This document shows, one piece after another, positions 40,230 to 52,730 of a stretch of 64,000 nt of DNA. Location of the stretch: assembly GCA_002205965.3 (NCBI GenBank), contig NADL03000070.1, forward strand, positions 1 to 64,000. Reading direction: 5' to 3'. This stretch comes from Kappaphycus alvarezii. Lineage: Eukaryota > Rhodophyta > Florideophyceae > Gigartinales > Solieriaceae. A program made the translations under genes and the position numbers. The notes below the pieces were generated by a model. The model ran no database searches, was not told where the DNA came from, and worked only from the letters and a program-made list of their open reading frames with translations. Position 1 is the stretch's first letter. Every line of letters begins with the position of its first letter.

Positions 40230-41865
40230 CAGTGATTGTGTGACAAGACATCAACGGCCACTCAGGAGTAAAATTCGAAAATAATAATTAAATTTTAGTA
40301 ATCAGTGAAAGTAAATATTTCGAGAAATATTTTCAGGAAGAGTTCAAATTTGTCAAGGGAAAAAAATTACCGCTTTTCAGATGAGCCTAACTTTGGAACG
40401 GCTTGACTACTCAAAAAAGCGAGCACACGACCATTCTCAGCGCATCATTTCCAATGGCAGTGATGCGCTCAAAATAAGGTGCAATTTGGTACTGATTGCA
40501 ATCTTCGATTCTGATGTTCACCAAACCTGTGTTGTTTGCGAAAAGAGAAGAGAGAATTGAATTTTGTTGCTTTGGTCAACAGTCATGTTAGAAAAACAAT
40601 CTAACTTATTTTTAGTAAGGGGGGCGTTTTTCCCCTCTTTAAAATATGGAAACGAACTGATTCAGGAATGTTTTGCTTAAACGAGGAATTAGAATACGAA
40701 CTTTGGAATAAACTAAGATATCATATTATCTAAGCATTACCTGATTAATGAAAATAATTTCTAAGTACACTCTATAAGCGTTGTCAGATGGTTCTGTTTG
40801 AATCTCTCATATCTTTTTCTGGTTGTATTCTAAGTCTTGATAGGAATTTCATGTGGTTATGTATATTAGTGTTGGTATTACCCTAGCATTTCGATAAGCG
40901 TTCATATCAGATTTTTATTTTAACCGGTACAAACTGCAGCAAGGCCTGTTAGTAGATGGAAAGTGGCAAGGTTGTGGAAGGGACTCAGTGAATTCGGGTC
41001 TCGGGATTTTACGTTTTCAAGGTCCTCTAACATTCTCGTGGCAGTCAGAGTCGTTTGGGTAGCTCAAGTTAGGCATTTTTACTGTACTGTGACTCATATA
41101 CTCTGTCTTCTTTTTGATGATTTAATTATGACATGAGGAATGCATTAGGTACATTTTCGGAAGTCCCGGGAACTTCCGCCCATAGCAAAAAATTACAGGG
41201 CCAGTCCACCTACCAACCATTCTTTCGTACAGTAGCAATTATCATTTGCATTGTTATCATTTTTTGTTTGTATCTATTGAATTCAAATTCCGCAGGCAAG
41301 CCTTGCTCCCGATATTTAGACGCCAATTGTTTGAGATTTGAAGGCCCGCATTCAGATTGTAAAGTGGTTTGTTCACTTCTCGTTCTGTGATCGTGAGAGG
41401 AATGCATTTTAAAAAGTTTCATGGACGCCCTAGAGATGATTTTCAGCTCAAATATGCCACGACAGAAACGTTACTCAAGTTAAATTCAGTTCTTTGCATA
41501 ATACAGATTGATATTCTGGTTCGCGAGGGAGAGCCTAGTGCAGATGATAGCTAGTAAATTACAATTTTCCATGCAATTAGGAGTAAGGATCTTGATGATT
41601 GCCGGCTAACTATGTGTCTTTCCCAGTGAGAGTAAATCCACTTTCATTTTGAAAAAAGCTTACTAAATTCTGATGTATACGTACTCATGTTCTTAGGATC
41701 GTTCTCCAAGGCCGGATACTTTATTTTATTTAATGGTAAATACTCTGAGTAGGTGACAGCAGTTACGATCCCGTAAAAGATTCGGTTAATTGAAAACTTC
41801 CAATTTCTACAAAGAGTGAGTTCAGAGAAATTTTTACAGTACCATTAAAATTTAGGGGAGCAATG
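40230..41865. other. AT-rich sequence, no gene seen
   Basis: I see no supported coding sequence. An 85-codon frame at 41133-41390 contains one hydrophobic stretch (AIIICIVIIFCLYLL) but no further support. Confidence 0.4.
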
Positions 41866-42235
41866 GCGGTGATAGGGATAAATTGTCGGGAGAAGAGACA
41901 ATCAGAACCGGTTACCCCAAAGAGATGTTGCAAGCGAAAAAAGTGCTACCGTGGTGTAGCTGTGTGAACAGAAACATATGAGTAAGGACTACTTTTGAGA
42001 GGGCTACAAGCGAGTAGAGAAGCAGCAGAGTCTATGACTGATGCTCTGTGGCCAGCTTAAGAAAAATTGGTCTTGAGTCTGAGGTTGACTCTCAAATTCC
42101 TAACTACTTGTGACTTGACTTGAACTTGTCTGCCAACTTGCTTGACTTACACAAGAGGAATCAGTTTACTCAGCTTATATAGACTTTTTGCCTAACCCTA
42201 AAGTTTCAAACAAACATACTAGGTACAATAAAAAT
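41866..42235 (-). repeat. Diverged fragment of the Gypsy-D-type LTR
   Basis: Starts TGATAGGGATAAATTGTCGG and stays alignable through TTTACTCAGCTTATATAGAC (about 370 bp, clearly diverged from the 1.5-kb LTRs), then similarity ends. It is a fragment or an older subfamily. Confidence 0.75.
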
Positions 42236-43734
42236 GAATTAAAGGGAATCGTGCGGACGAGACAGAGTAGTGGAAGATATTCCTTCAAGGTAAATATCTT
42301 GGTGCCATACCTATGCCCGTCACCCATCGGCCAGGGGTGGGAATTGGTGTGGTCATTATATATAATTTTCAGAGTCATTCTTGGTATCATCCAGAAACTG
42401 GATTTGTTACACATTACATACCCCGAAACAGTTGGATATGAGCTGAAATTCCACTTACGCATTCTCAATATCGACAGCGGTGTTGAGGAATGCTTCGTGG
42501 GAATGTACGTGAGAGGTGAAAAATGTCGCTCTGAAGTGTGCAGATGTAATGCAATGCGTGGCACGCAGTTGTTCTCGTCTAGGAACGGAATCCCTTCAGA
42601 CAATGAGAAAACCACCAAACACACACCAAGACTCACAGGGTTTTCGCTGTCCCTCTTTCTATTTAAGCACACTGCGATGCAGTAGCAAAGCTCGCCGACG
42701 GCGACGAGAAGTTTTAATGGTAGATCAGGGGTGATTCCTTGGACGGCTGTACGGTATACTTGTCCTCCGAGTTAAAAGGCCGGACGTGACCCGCGGAATT
42801 CTGAAAAATTGATATGAATCGAGCCCAAAGAACTGGAGACACGAGAAGTGCAATACTGGACAAAGAAGATGTAGTAGCTGGTAAGAAGTACTAAATATCT
42901 CCTCTGAGGATAAGACTGTTGTCACCAACGACAACCGTGAAGTTCCTAATTGTTTATACACGCTGGAGTCCGGGGGCCAAGTAAGAGTAAATATCACAAA
43001 CAGACAATAAAAGAGGTAGTGTAATATTGCATAGAGAGGGTAAATAAGAGGGGAACCCGGGCGGATAAACTTGACTATAGACAAGTTGGCGTTGGCAAGG
43101 GTGCTGCAAAGTCGGAAGTTGGGAGTCGAGTTCAGAGCTAACACCGGGGTGGCTGTTTACTCTGGGGCCCTTGTGGCGAGGTAGGTATAACTAGCAGTTA
43201 GCTAGGTCAGGGTTATCTAGGACTGTGGCGTAAGTAAAGTCAATGTAAGCCAAGGGCCGGAGATCTAAGCTAGAGATAAGTAAAGTCGACACTTGGTCCA
43301 ACTGGTGCCTTTCACCTGCGAAAACATCAGGTCCACGTTGGCCAAATGGTCCATACTGCAAGCCTCCATGACCTCTCTGGTGGTTATACAATACATTACC
43401 ATGAACAATGGAGGGCGGCAATCGAAACCTGCCCTTATTGTACAGTACAGTGCCTTCCGGTAGCAGTGGTATGGAGTGTACTTACAAAGAATTAGATAAA
43501 AAAAGGTCACCAAAATGATCTCCGCCGGTGGTAGTACAGTGTTAGTTCCAATTGCACTACAGCAGAGATGACGAGGGTGTTGAGGAAATTTGAAACTGCA
43601 CTGAATTCCTGCCCGAGTTCCTTTGGATAAAAGCGTTGCGTCGCCCAGGTGGTGCAGTCGGCCACTAAAACTTACATTTAGACCGCGAAAGAGTGTGTCC
43701 TGTGGTTGCTGCATCGATCTAGGAGAGGATGTCG
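42236..43734. other. Unassigned sequence
   Basis: Two 165-codon frames overlap on opposite strands (42188-42685 plus, 42175-42672 minus). Neither shows a known motif and I accept neither. Short frames at 42725-43714 are also unassigned. Confidence 0.35.
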
Positions 43735-44210
43735 AGTGCTTTTAGGAGCTAGTCGTGGCGTCCGATGATGTATCCATCATCGTGGTACCACAGTTGGAGC
43801 AATGGATTGCCCCCATTCGCCACTTTCTCGTCCCTAGAAGCTATAAGCTGCTGAATTTTGAGTACGATGAGGTGCATAACTAGGTCTAACAGGAGCCCGG
43901 CAAGGCTATCTCCCTTTTATGTCCCTCATGCACTACGAATTGTGTGATCAGTGACCTACAGATACGCAGATTCGTATGCGTAGCAGTTTGCGACCACGGA
44001 AAAGCTCGGGGAAGTGATTCCTCGTGGCGTCCGAGAATGAAGAATAGCTGCAAAGGTTGTAATAATTCTCAAAAATCCACGGTAAGCATCCCATACTCTG
44101 AATTATGTCCGACATTTCGGACCACACGTCGAACGATGTGTAGGACTTTGTCCGTTCCACATCGAGTGGAGATCCCCCTGCAGCTGTTTGCTTGAGTCGC
44201 AAGCCCGTCA
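43735..44210 (-). pseudogene. YHDD-family LINE RT fragment (L7)
   Basis: The minus strand holds RT motif A as a degenerate FENYYNLCSYSSFSDATRNH (compare L2, DLKNAFNLCSRSAFLEAVQTH), motif B as GDSLAGLLLDLVMHLIVLKI and motif C as LLQLWYHDDGYIIGRHD, an intact YHDD. Frame changes and stops separate them. Nothing upstream or downstream of the palm is recognised, so it is an isolated RT piece. Confidence 0.75.
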
Positions 44211-44823
44211 GGTTCTTACCAGAGCATTTCCGATTAGTTTCTCTCTCATCCCCCTTTGCATGTTAATTTCTCTGACATCCCCCTCAGCATTTTCTCCCAC
44301 ATGCTTTTTCCACATCCCTTAAAGATTCCACACACATGGCATTATTAGATTTGCATTTCTGTAGTTTTTACTGGCTAGTATGTATTTCTACGCTAAGTCG
44401 GCCACCATCGCATCTCTCTTACCCTCTCCGGGCTTGTTCGTTTTAAGGGTCATGGTCACTGTCTTGCGGCACTTCCGGGCCATTGGCTTGGCGTGGGTGT
44501 TTCAAGTAACGAACCGGCTCTCCCTCTCGGACTAAGAAGGCCACTGAAGAAGCGATACTCTCTACACGGGTAGCCGAGGCAAGTGACCAACAGTAGGCTT
44601 AGAAGGAATCATCTGCCTTACGCTAACTCGTATTGTTCGGGAAGGCGGCGGCTTCTAGCAGAAGAAGAATAAGCTGCATTCCAGTTGCGCCGACAAGAAA
44701 ACGTCGAGGCTAGCACGCCAAGTGCCGAAGCGAGTCTACATCGCAGAAGCGCTCGACAACTACGTCGCTCATCGACCACCGGCTCTTTGAACCAACACGG
44801 AACAGTTTAAACTGCAGCTGTGC
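44211..44823. other. Region before Gypsy-C, unassigned
   Basis: Includes pyrimidine-rich runs (CTCTCATCCCC). It may contain the Gypsy-C 5' LTR or leader, but no repeat partner is present because the 3' end of Gypsy-C is lost to insertions. Confidence 0.3.
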
Positions 44824-45600
44824 GTGGTAAGTCTGTTGATCAACATGGGCGACAATGGAGTCGGTGTAACGCCATCTCAACTCTTTGCTCCGATTCAAAC
44901 TACGACAATTAAGTCATTATCTCGAAAGGCCGTTCAAGACTTATTGGCAGCACTTGAAGCGTACGAAGACGCTGTCAATGCAGAGACTGGCATGTCAGCT
45001 GTACTTTTACGATCGTGGTTTGCTGGAATGTTTCTGAAGTCCTTGATACGTGCCCGCGTGTTCAGCATCGATCTCAAAAATCTACAAGACTGCACCGATG
45101 ATGCCATAAGAAAAGTTTGGAGGAAGTTTCGGGCAGAGTCAGATCTGTCTCTGTCGATGCTGATTTTGCAGACGTCAAGCGGCATGTGAAGCTAGACGCC
45201 AACGAATCTGATGCAAGATTACGAATTGTCGTGTTGTCTGCATCATACCTTGAGCTTTGCGAAAAGCGGGTTGGACTTCCTTGAAAATTCTCAAGAAGCA
45301 GCCATAAAACATATCATCTCTGTATTGCAGCCCGTCCAATTGAAGAAACGAATGAAAGATGCTATCCAATTCGAGAAAGCTGATCTTCAAGGTGATTACT
45401 TCGGTTTCATGGACTACCTTGCAGAGAAAGCTGAAATCTTCGAGAAAGTGCTGCTCCTACGTGACAAGTTCAATCAAGGATGACCTCCGCGAGATGCACC
45501 CAAACGGACTGGTCGGGCGGAACTTTCGTCACCACGAAGAATTCATCTGGTCCGCCGATGAAAGAAACCTGAAAGGCAGTCTCAAACACACTTCCAAGTA
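44824..45600 (+). pseudogene. Gag-like region of Gypsy-C
   Basis: The first frame (44824-45189) holds MGDNGVGVTPSQLFAPIQ and then LSRKAVQDLLAALEAYEDAV, a helical stretch usual at the start of gags that accompany this RT type. Frames 45211-45483 and 45359-45601 continue with ADLQGDYFGFMDYLAEKAEI and GLVGRNFRHHEEFIWSADER. Later conserved motifs such as a zinc knuckle are not seen. The assignment rests on position before the RT and on the pattern. Confidence 0.5.
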
Positions 45601-46609
45601 ACGTTCTCTGTGCATGAACCTAAAAAGCAGCGAATATCAATTGGTGAAGGATTGCCCGAAAACGGACAAGGAGTACGCCAAAAAAACTCCTTCAAAAATT
45701 CAGAGAGAAGAAGAAAGTTGAGTCAAAACCAATTTCGCCGCCTTGGGTAAAAAAAATCCAAAGAATCATTTGCAGATCGATTTGATTCGAGGTCATCTAT
45801 TACTGATGATTCTGCAGTGGTTCAAGTTTGAGTGTCGTATCGACCCCCTGGGCTGATCGAGACGCCATCTCTGAGACCAATGTGAACATCCTTGGAGATG
45901 AAGGAATTTTCGTGCCCACACGCTGGCTGTCTAAGCCTGAGAAACTTAAGGCCATTGATGGTCACACTGTGCATTCCGAAGGCAAATAGCAAATCAATCC
46001 AATGATTTAGATCATGGCTGGTCCTTGTCGACTGCGTAATATCAGAGTCAAAGATTCTGTCGTCAGTGATGATCAAGTGGCTCCTGTTACTTCCTGTGCT
46101 GGTGAAATCATCTCAGGCAATCCATTCCTTAAAGCTTCTGGATTGGATGTCAAAGATTTCCTCGCTGACAAAATTGAGTGACTAGCATTTATTGACTATG
46201 GAAAGCTACAAGAACCTCAAAATAACGCCAAAAAAGGAAAGTTAGGCATGAAACTGTTGTCCAACGAAATCAAAATAGATCTTGCAGAACTTAAACCTTC
46301 TCATTCAACAGTATGGTGTCAAATGGAAACTTTCCTCTGAAGGAAGGCGACGACGTTGACTACCAAAGATGTGGAAGTCGGAAGCCAAGATGAGGCTTAA
46401 TTGTAAACTGCTATTGAACTACATGGTATCTCGTGGGATGAAAGATATGAACAATGATGTAAAAATAACTCTGAAGAACACAGTCATGGAGCTCAAAAAC
46501 ATTTTGCGTATGAAACTGGGAAAAGACCGGCCAGTTGACGTCGAGCCCATGAATATCGAATTCGAAGGAGCAACGCGTCCAATAAAAGTTAGCCAGACAA
46601 CTTGCTGAC

Positions 46610-47715
46610 CTCGGCAACTTTAATTACTCAAAACGAAAGTACAGGAACTTATTGATGCCGGTTACATCGCTTTTAAAAAAGCATCAAAGTGGGCTTGTGC
46701 TCCACTGGTGGTCCCAAAACCGAGCAAGGAAGGATTACGATTTACTGTCGATCTTTGACCAATCAATGCCCAAACCATGAAAACAGTTTGGCCCATGCCT
46801 CATGGCGATACAATGCCGGCCAAGTCGACCAGTTCAAAGGCATGGTTTCATTCGGACTTTCTCCATGGATACTGGCAATTTCCTTTGACTGAGAACTCTC
46901 GTGAATGCCTATCATTTCAACTCCGTTTGGCGTTTATACTCCCAATCGAGTTCTTTATGGAGCTACTAACGCAGTAGCTTGCTTCTAGTCATCAATGGAA
47001 TCGTTGTTTGGACATTTGGATCTTCTTATCTAACTCGATTATCTTCTTGGTTTTGCACTGACACTCAATCCTTACTGGTTAAACTTCGTTCAGTATTTAA
47101 AGTATGCCGATACAGAGGCCTGGAACGCAACCCGACCAAATGTAAACTGGTGACCAATGAAGTTCAATTCTGTGGAAGAATAATTGACGAGAAAGTGGTT
47201 AAATTCCATCCTCGTCAGTTGACGAGCTCAAAAAACATGAGTGCACCTACCCCTGTCGGCGCCTTATTGGAACTCGTTCATGGTAACAATTTGATGCGAA
47301 CTGCAACACCTATTTTCTCGCAGCTTATTGCTCCGTTGCACGAACTTCTGGAGTCAAAGTATAGCAATCATGGTACACGGAAGAAGACTCGCTTGACCCA
47401 TCGCCCCATTTCCGCTTGGGGGGACGAGCACGAAGATGATTTCGCAAGCTTAATACAAGAGATTAAGAGGCAGACTACATTGGCAACTGTCGATCCAAAT
47501 CAATGATTTTGTCTATTTACCGACGCATCCGAACCCTATTGGTCTGGGGTTCTTACCCAGCTCAGTGCACATGATTCTAAGTCTGGCAAACCACCGCAAG
47601 ACTGGGAGCACTACCCAGTTCGCTTTGTATCTGGATCGTTCAAAGGTTTATCCTCTCGTTGGACTATGTCGGAGAAAGAGTCATACGCAATTGTCGCCTC
47701 CACTATCCGCCTATC
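46610..47715 (+). pseudogene. RT and RNase H of Gypsy-C (5' part)
   Basis: Broken frames give WACAPLVVPKP, FTVDLRPINAQTMKTVWPMP (the DxRPxNxxTxxxxWPMPxL box), then FHSDFLHGYWQFPLTENSRE (motif A) and FQLRLAFILPIEFFMELLTQ. Motif C is damaged. Further on come RNPTKCKLVTNEVQFCGRII (the KCxFxxxExxxxGxxI box) and FTDASEPYWSGVLTQLSAHD, the RNase H start with its first Asp. The segment ends ESYAIVASTIRLS at the Gypsy-B insertion. The WPMPxL and HGYWQ signatures mark a lineage distinct from Gypsy-A, B and D. Confidence 0.75.
47711..47715 (+). repeat. Target-site duplication of Gypsy-B, left copy
   Basis: CTATC, repeated at 54261-54265 directly beyond the far LTR. Confidence 0.85.
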
Positions 47716-48197
47716 TGTGGGGTGTTGAGCGAACAAAAGGTAGTCGATGGTTGAACTGTTGGTTGATGCTTCCGGTAAACAGGCCGGAACATCAGACCAG
47801 GGTTTATATATAAAAAAGAACTCAACACCAGCAGAGATAAATTGTAACTAAACGGTACTGCATTCAAAGGTATTCTAGAAAAAGTGACCGAGAGGTATCA
47901 AACAACAAGGTTCTGAAGGTCCATCAGTATAACAGACAGCAACAAACATCATGGCAAAGTACATTGGTCCAATTGGCAAGGAGGCATAAAGTGGTTGCTG
48001 ATTGGTGGGTGCGAAATGTTTCGAGAACCACGCGAGATAGCCATGATGGATCCATGTCATTGGCTAGGTACAAAGAGGTATGATATTATGCTTTTACACT
48101 GGTGCGTGAGTACAGTGCAAGTTATGATGTACAGTGGTACAGGTTACCGGAGGGATACTGTCAGGGTATTTGGTGATTTATGGGCATAATCGCAACA
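47716..48197 (-). repeat. Gypsy-B 3' LTR
   Basis: 482 bp in plus order TGTGGGGTGTTGAGC to AATCGCAACA. Differs from the 5' LTR by a few indels, the largest about 18 bp near 48118-48135. The purine run on the minus strand just inside (48198-48212) is the polypurine tract. Confidence 0.9.
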
Positions 48198-48207
48198 TCA
48201 CTCCCCC

Positions 48208-49356
48208 CTACGAAGAAGAATCGCCCCGATTCTTGTATTCGTATAGCAGATCTTGACAATTTTTCAGTTCATTTTCTGATAGCCATGAGTTCTCGTGATC
48301 TGCATATCCTTTCCATTTAATGAGATATTTTGTTTTTCCGTATTGTTTCTTGTGACTGAGAATTGATTCGACTTCGTATTCTTTATGTCCATCTTGAACC
48401 TGTATAGGTGGCGGCGGAATTTGGCGATAGAATTCATCTTCAAAGTACGGCTTAAGGAGACTAGCATGGAAAGCATTGTGAATTCCCCTGTCGATCATTG
48501 GCTGGGAAAGATTTAAACGGTACGTAACTCCGTTTATATCCTCAGATATTTGAAATGGACCACAAAACTTTGGGTTCAGTTTTCGAGATCCTGCACCATC
48601 TTCAAAAGCTAGGTTTTTTGTGGACAACCAGACTTTGTCACCAACTTTATAAGAAGAAGGTCTTCTACTTCTGTTGACATACAAGGCAGTGGATTCATTT
48701 GATTTTTTGATTTGTTCTTGGGCTTTTTTCAGTGATTCTTGCATGTTTTTTAGGAACTGTGCCGCAGCAGGGTTGTCTGCGGAGAGTATGTCCAAAGGGA
48801 CAGTTCTAGGGTGGATTCCATAATTGAGGAAGAACGGAGAGAATGTTGTAGTGGCATTAATAGATGAGTTGTAAGCAACTTCGAAGTCTACCAAGTATTT
48901 GTCCCAATCTGACTTGTCGAAGCTAACAAAAGAACGAATCATTTCTTCGATCTTTCTGTTCATAATCTCAGATTGTCCATCTGTTTGTGGGTGATATGCT
49001 GAAGAAGGGGATATCTTGGTACCCAGAAGGTGGAACAGACTCTTCCAAAACTTGCTCATAAAAATAGCATCCCTATCACAAATGATATTCGTCGGAATTC
49101 CGTGGTTTCTGTAGACATGATCCTTGAACAGCCTGGCAGTTGAAGGAGCATCTATTTTGGGCTTGGTTGGTATAATTCTGATCATCTTTGATAATCTGTC
49201 AACGACAGTTAAGATGCCATTGTTTCCTTCCGTTGACCTTGGAAGGGGTGTAATAAAGTCCATCGTTATGTGAGTCCATTTGGTTTTCGGTGGATCAAGA
49301 GGTTTTAAAAGACCTGCGGGTTTCTGATTGATGGTTTGTCTCTTTGGCAGTGGCAA
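48208..49356 (-). CDS. pol: Gypsy-B integrase core and chromodomain
   Basis: 382-codon frame. The rve core has TMDFITPLPR (Asp 1), NIICDRDAIFMSKF (Asp 2) and YHPQTDGQSEIMNRKIEE (Glu), the complete D,D,E set. A GPFQISEDI box follows, then LHNAFHASLLKPY-type residues. The end, EYEVESILSHKKQYGKTKYL then IKWKGYADHENSWLSENEL, is a chromodomain with the aromatic pattern expected (Y, W, W). It would tether integration to modified histones, as in chromoviruses. This is the last segment of the Pol polyprotein; it is separated from the zinc-binding part by a frameshift near 49330, so it is not made as part of a full Pol here. Both catalytic and chromodomain parts look intact. Confidence 0.9.
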   Translation of the reverse strand: MPLPKRQTINQKPAGLLKPLDPPKTKWTHITMDFITPLPRSTEGNNGILTVVDRLSKMIRIIPTKPKIDAPSTARLFKDHVYRNHGIPTNIICDRDAIFMSKFWKSLFHLLGTKISPSSAYHPQTDGQSEIMNRKIEEMIRSFVSFDKSDWDKYLVDFEVAYNSSINATTTFSPFFLNYGIHPRTVPLDILSADNPAAAQFLKNMQESLKKAQEQIKKSNESTALYVNRSRRPSSYKVGDKVWLSTKNLAFEDGAGSRKLNPKFCGPFQISEDINGVTYRLNLSQPMIDRGIHNAFHASLLKPYFEDEFYRQIPPPPIQVQDGHKEYEVESILSHKKQYGKTKYLIKWKGYADHENSWLSENELKNCQDLLYEYKNRGDSSS

Positions 49357-50426
49357 GAACGAACGTATCGAAGTACATCTGTACGAAGGTTTTTCCAGTA
49401 AAACTTCGGTGATATTCTATTGATTGTTTTTGAAATTCCCAAATGTCCAGTATTTGGAGTAGAATGGTAGTCATGTAATAGCTTGACTTTAAATTTTCCT
49501 TCTGGTACGCAAATCTTTCCGTTCCTTAGTAAAAGCAACCCTTTCTTTTCGAAAGGTGCCTTTGGATCTTTGTATTGGGTTTTCAGGTTTTCATCTAGCC
49601 TGTAATCTTTGGCCAGATCTTCTAGCTCAGAATCCGCAAAATAAGGTACGGATATATTGTTCGATTCTAGGTATGTCTTTGTTATCACTTCCTTGAGTAG
49701 TTCTCTGTTTCGATGTTTAGGTGAGGGATAATTCTGAGGTTGTCTTGACAGGGCATCGGCAACGATGTTTGCTTTCCCGGAGATGGGTATAATTTTGAAA
49801 TCAAAGTTCGCTAATCTTTCCAACCACCTAACCTGTCTTTGGGACAGATTGTCCTGGGTCTCGAGGTATCTTAAAGGGTAGTGATCAGAATGAACTGTGA
49901 AAAAGTTTCCGTGTAGGTATGCTCTCCACCATTTCAAGCACTCTACAATGGCCAAGAGCTCTCTCTCATGAGCGGCATAATTTTGCTCAGCATCATTCAA
50001 AGTCCTAGACGCAAAGGCAACTGGTCTTCTGGATTTTGGATCCCCCTGTTCCAACACAGCTCCAATTGCGTACTGAGAGGCATCTGTAGTGACATATATT
50101 GGAAGTTCAGAGTCAAAAGTTCTAAGGACTGGGGCACTGCATAACGATTTCTTCAAGGTCTGGAATGATTTGTCCTGAGTAGCTGTCCACAGAAATGAAA
50201 CGTTCTTCGTCAGCTCTGTAAGAGGTTTAGCAACCAATGAGCATCCTCTTATGAATCTTCTGTAATAGTTGACGAGTCCTAAGAATGACTGAAGCTGTTG
50301 CTTGTTCTTTGGTGAGGGCCATTCCATGACTGCCTTTATCTTGTTGGGATCCACAGCAATTCCCTCTTGACAGATTACATGTCCAAGATACTCGACTTCT
50401 TTAACACCGAAGACACATTTTGACAA
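49305..50426 (-). CDS. pol: Gypsy-B RT end, RNase H and integrase zinc finger
   Basis: 373-codon frame following the YLDD segment. It starts in the RT with [16 protein letters not shown] and [14 protein letters not shown]. RNase H shows [16 protein letters not shown] (Asp), [20 protein letters not shown] (Glu) and [11 protein letters not shown] (Asp), then [14 protein letters not shown]. The integrase finger has [13 protein letters not shown] and SCHCQRDK, where the second cysteine pair has lost one residue at the frame change (usual C-x2-C). It is split from the RT (near 50440) and from the integrase core (near 49330) by single-base changes. Confidence 0.88.
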   Translation of the reverse strand: MSKCVFGVKEVEYLGHVICQEGIAVDPNKIKAVMEWPSPKNKQQLQSFLGLVNYYRRFIRGCSLVAKPLTELTKNVSFLWTATQDKSFQTLKKSLCSAPVLRTFDSELPIYVTTDASQYAIGAVLEQGDPKSRRPVAFASRTLNDAEQNYAAHERELLAIVECLKWWRAYLHGNFFTVHSDHYPLRYLETQDNLSQRQVRWLERLANFDFKIIPISGKANIVADALSRQPQNYPSPKHRNRELLKEVITKTYLESNNISVPYFADSELEDLAKDYRLDENLKTQYKDPKAPFEKKGLLLLRNGKICVPEGKFKVKLLHDYHSTPNTGHLGISKTINRISPKFYWKNLRTDVLRYVRSCHCQRDKPSIRNPQVF

Positions 50427-51753
50427 TTTTGCGAACAGATTCTCCTTCCAGAATCTCTAGTACTACATCAATGTGTTCTAAATGTTCTTTCCATGTCTTA
50501 CTGAAGATGAGAATGTCATCTAAATAAACGATAACGAATACATCCAGGACATCTTTGAATATGTCGTTCATGAGATTCATAAAAGTTGCTGGTGCGTTGG
50601 TCAATCCAAAAGGTAGTACGAGAAATTCAAAATGTCCGTATCTGGTTCGAAACGCTGTGAGAGGGATTGAAGATTCCTCCAGTCTGATCTGATGGTAACC
50701 CATCCTCAGATCTATTTTCGAGAAGTACCTGGCTCCCTTAAGTCGATCAAAGATATCATCGATGCGCGGCAGGGGGTAGCTGTTTTTTACAGTAAGCCGA
50801 TTAAGTGCTCTGTAATCCACACACATACGCAAACCGCTGTCCTTTTTCGTTACAAAGAGTATTGGCGCTCCCCAGGGGCTTTTGCTTGGTCTAATGAATT
50901 CACTCTCTAGTAGATCATCTAGTTGTTTACGAAGCTCCATCATTTCTTTTCCTGAAAGTCTGTAGAGACCCTTTTTCTGTGGCTTAGCATCTTTTTCCAA
51001 TTCGATCTTGAAATCATACTTTCGCTTCGGAGGAAGGCCCTTCGGAAGTTTTTCCGGGAAAACGTCTGTATACTTTTTCAGTACACCTTGAATATCTTCT
51101 GGGTAAGAATCTGGAACATTTGGATTTGAGTCTAGTGGTCGAATTAGAACAGCATAAGTGCTACATTTTTTCTCCAAATCAGTAAGTACTGAGTTTGCAG
51201 AAACGAAAGGGTGCTTTGTCATTTCATTGGCAGTGACGGAGTACTTTTCACCCTTGTAGTTGAAAGAAACTTGATTGCTTGAAGAGTCGATAATTGCTCT
51301 ATGGGCTCCACACCATTCCTTTCCTAGGATTGCATCATATCTCTTGAGGGGGCTCACGGCGAAGTACAGTGGTTCTGTGTAGTTCTTTATTTGGACGATT
51401 GCCGGACCGGCTGTTTCTTTCAACTTCTGGTTAGCACCGTTCGCCATTTCGGCAAGCTCTGCTGATTCTCTTGTTTTAATCTTATGGTAATCGCAGAACA
51501 ATTCACTGAGGAAATTGATCTCACCACCTGGGTCGATGAGAATTTTTGCTGGTCCATTGGAAATGACTCCTTTAACAATAAGAAGTCCTCTATGATTTCG
51601 TTGGAAAGTTGGGGTTGGTGTTCCCCTAAATGCTTCCTGGGATCTTATTGTTGAAACAATAAGATTTCTGTCATCCAGAACTGATTGAGGACCTTCAGTC
51701 AGTTCCTTCGGGCTTTTGGGCAGTTTTTTGCAATGTGCCCTCTCTGTCTGCAT
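50401..51753 (-). CDS. pol: Gypsy-B protease and reverse transcriptase
   Basis: 450-codon frame. The protease has [18 protein letters not shown] (Asp-Pro-Gly where Asp-Ser/Thr-Gly is usual) and [13 protein letters not shown]. The RT has [38 protein letters not shown] (motif A), [20 protein letters not shown] (motif B) and [13 protein letters not shown] (motif C, YLDD). All catalytic Asp of the RT are present. The last 20 codons run out of frame relative to the RT continuation, owing to an indel near 50440. It overlaps the gag frame at its start (51699-51753), so Pol is probably made by frameshifting from Gag. Confidence 0.9.
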   Translation of the reverse strand: MQTERAHCKKLPKSPKELTEGPQSVLDDRNLIVSTIRSQEAFRGTPTPTFQRNHRGLLIVKGVISNGPAKILIDPGGEINFLSELFCDYHKIKTRESAELAEMANGANQKLKETAGPAIVQIKNYTEPLYFAVSPLKRYDAILGKEWCGAHRAIIDSSSNQVSFNYKGEKYSVTANEMTKHPFVSANSVLTDLEKKCSTYAVLIRPLDSNPNVPDSYPEDIQGVLKKYTDVFPEKLPKGLPPKRKYDFKIELEKDAKPQKKGLYRLSGKEMMELRKQLDDLLESEFIRPSKSPWGAPILFVTKKDSGLRMCVDYRALNRLTVKNSYPLPRIDDIFDRLKGARYFSKIDLRMGYHQIRLEESSIPLTAFRTRYGHFEFLVLPFGLTNAPATFMNLMNDIFKDVLDVFVIVYLDDILIFSKTWKEHLEHIDVVLEILEGESVRKIVKMCLRC

Positions 51754-52633
51754 CTCAAGCAGAGGCCTTCACGTATGCATCTCTCACGTTCTGCTTGATC
51801 CAATTTCGGTAAGTTAACATTTGAGGACTGTATACCCGGTTTCATTTCCACGTTCCCAATTTCCATGGGCACAGGAGCACTATTTCCAGTACTTGAACTT
51901 CCGTTCAGCGATTTTGTACTCGATTTGTTGTTACCTAACGGCCCTGAACGCCTGTAAGCAGCTTCGATTCTTTCCGCATCTGCCATTAAATCAGAAAGCT
52001 TAGAGTATTCTTTCGTGCATAAGGCTTTCCAAATGTACGGTTTCAGGCCGCGTGAATAGCGATCAATCTGATCTTTGACTCCTATGTCTGGTATATCCAA
52101 CAATATTTTGTTAAAATCTTCATTGAACGCAGTAACGTCTTTAACTTGTTTCCAGCGAGCCAGCTTGTCTCGGGCGATTTTTTCCTTGTTTAACGTCTCG
52201 AAGCGATTGAGAAGTGCAGTCTTCAGTTCCTTCCATGTTTGAATCTCCTGCCCCGCGGCGCTCTTGGAATGGACCATCCACCACTCATGGGCATTTCCAG
52301 AGAGATAGCTTAGTGCAATGTTCATGGTAGCTTGCCCATCTGCTTCACCAAGATAATTCTGCATCTGCACGCACCAGCTCCCGACGGACCCTTTTCCGCT
52401 GAATGATCCCGGCTTATTCTTCTTAGGGGCGTCCTTGGTTTCGTTTTGACCATTTGAGCTACCGGCATTGATCCTGACGAGAGAAAGCTCATTCTCGAGA
52501 GCTCCCACCTTGCGAGCAGCGTTATTGAGCTGGTTCTGTTGTGCGGAGATCTGTTATGAGCCTCTGACAGCTGGCGTTGAAGTTCGCTTACAGCTTGTGC
52601 CAGAGACTCTACAGTAATGCCCGAAGTTTCCAT
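51699..52633 (-). CDS. gag: Gypsy-B gag (one frameshift near the start)
   Basis: The likely start is ATG at 52633 ([20 protein letters not shown]), a coiled-coil-like leader; one indel near 52550 leads into the long frame 51699-52508. The capsid-type domain includes [34 protein letters not shown] and [17 protein letters not shown] linker with [12 protein letters not shown] follows, as in Gypsy-A, then one CCHC zinc knuckle, [14 protein letters not shown] (C-x2-C-x4-H-x4-C). It would package RNA in the particle. Length with the leader is near 310 residues. The single indel makes the product incomplete as read. Confidence 0.88.
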
Positions 52634-52730
52634 TGTCTTTTCCTATTGGTCGAAAGAGTCACACGTGTAGTTTTGGGTTTTTTTTCTTTAAATAGAATTT
52701 TTTCAAATTGGCCAGTAAGAATCGGTATGC

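Noticed and set aside
42175-42685. Two 165-codon frames on opposite strands
   Set aside because: They overlap almost fully, show no known motif, and part of each lies in an LTR fragment; chance frames are the simplest reading.
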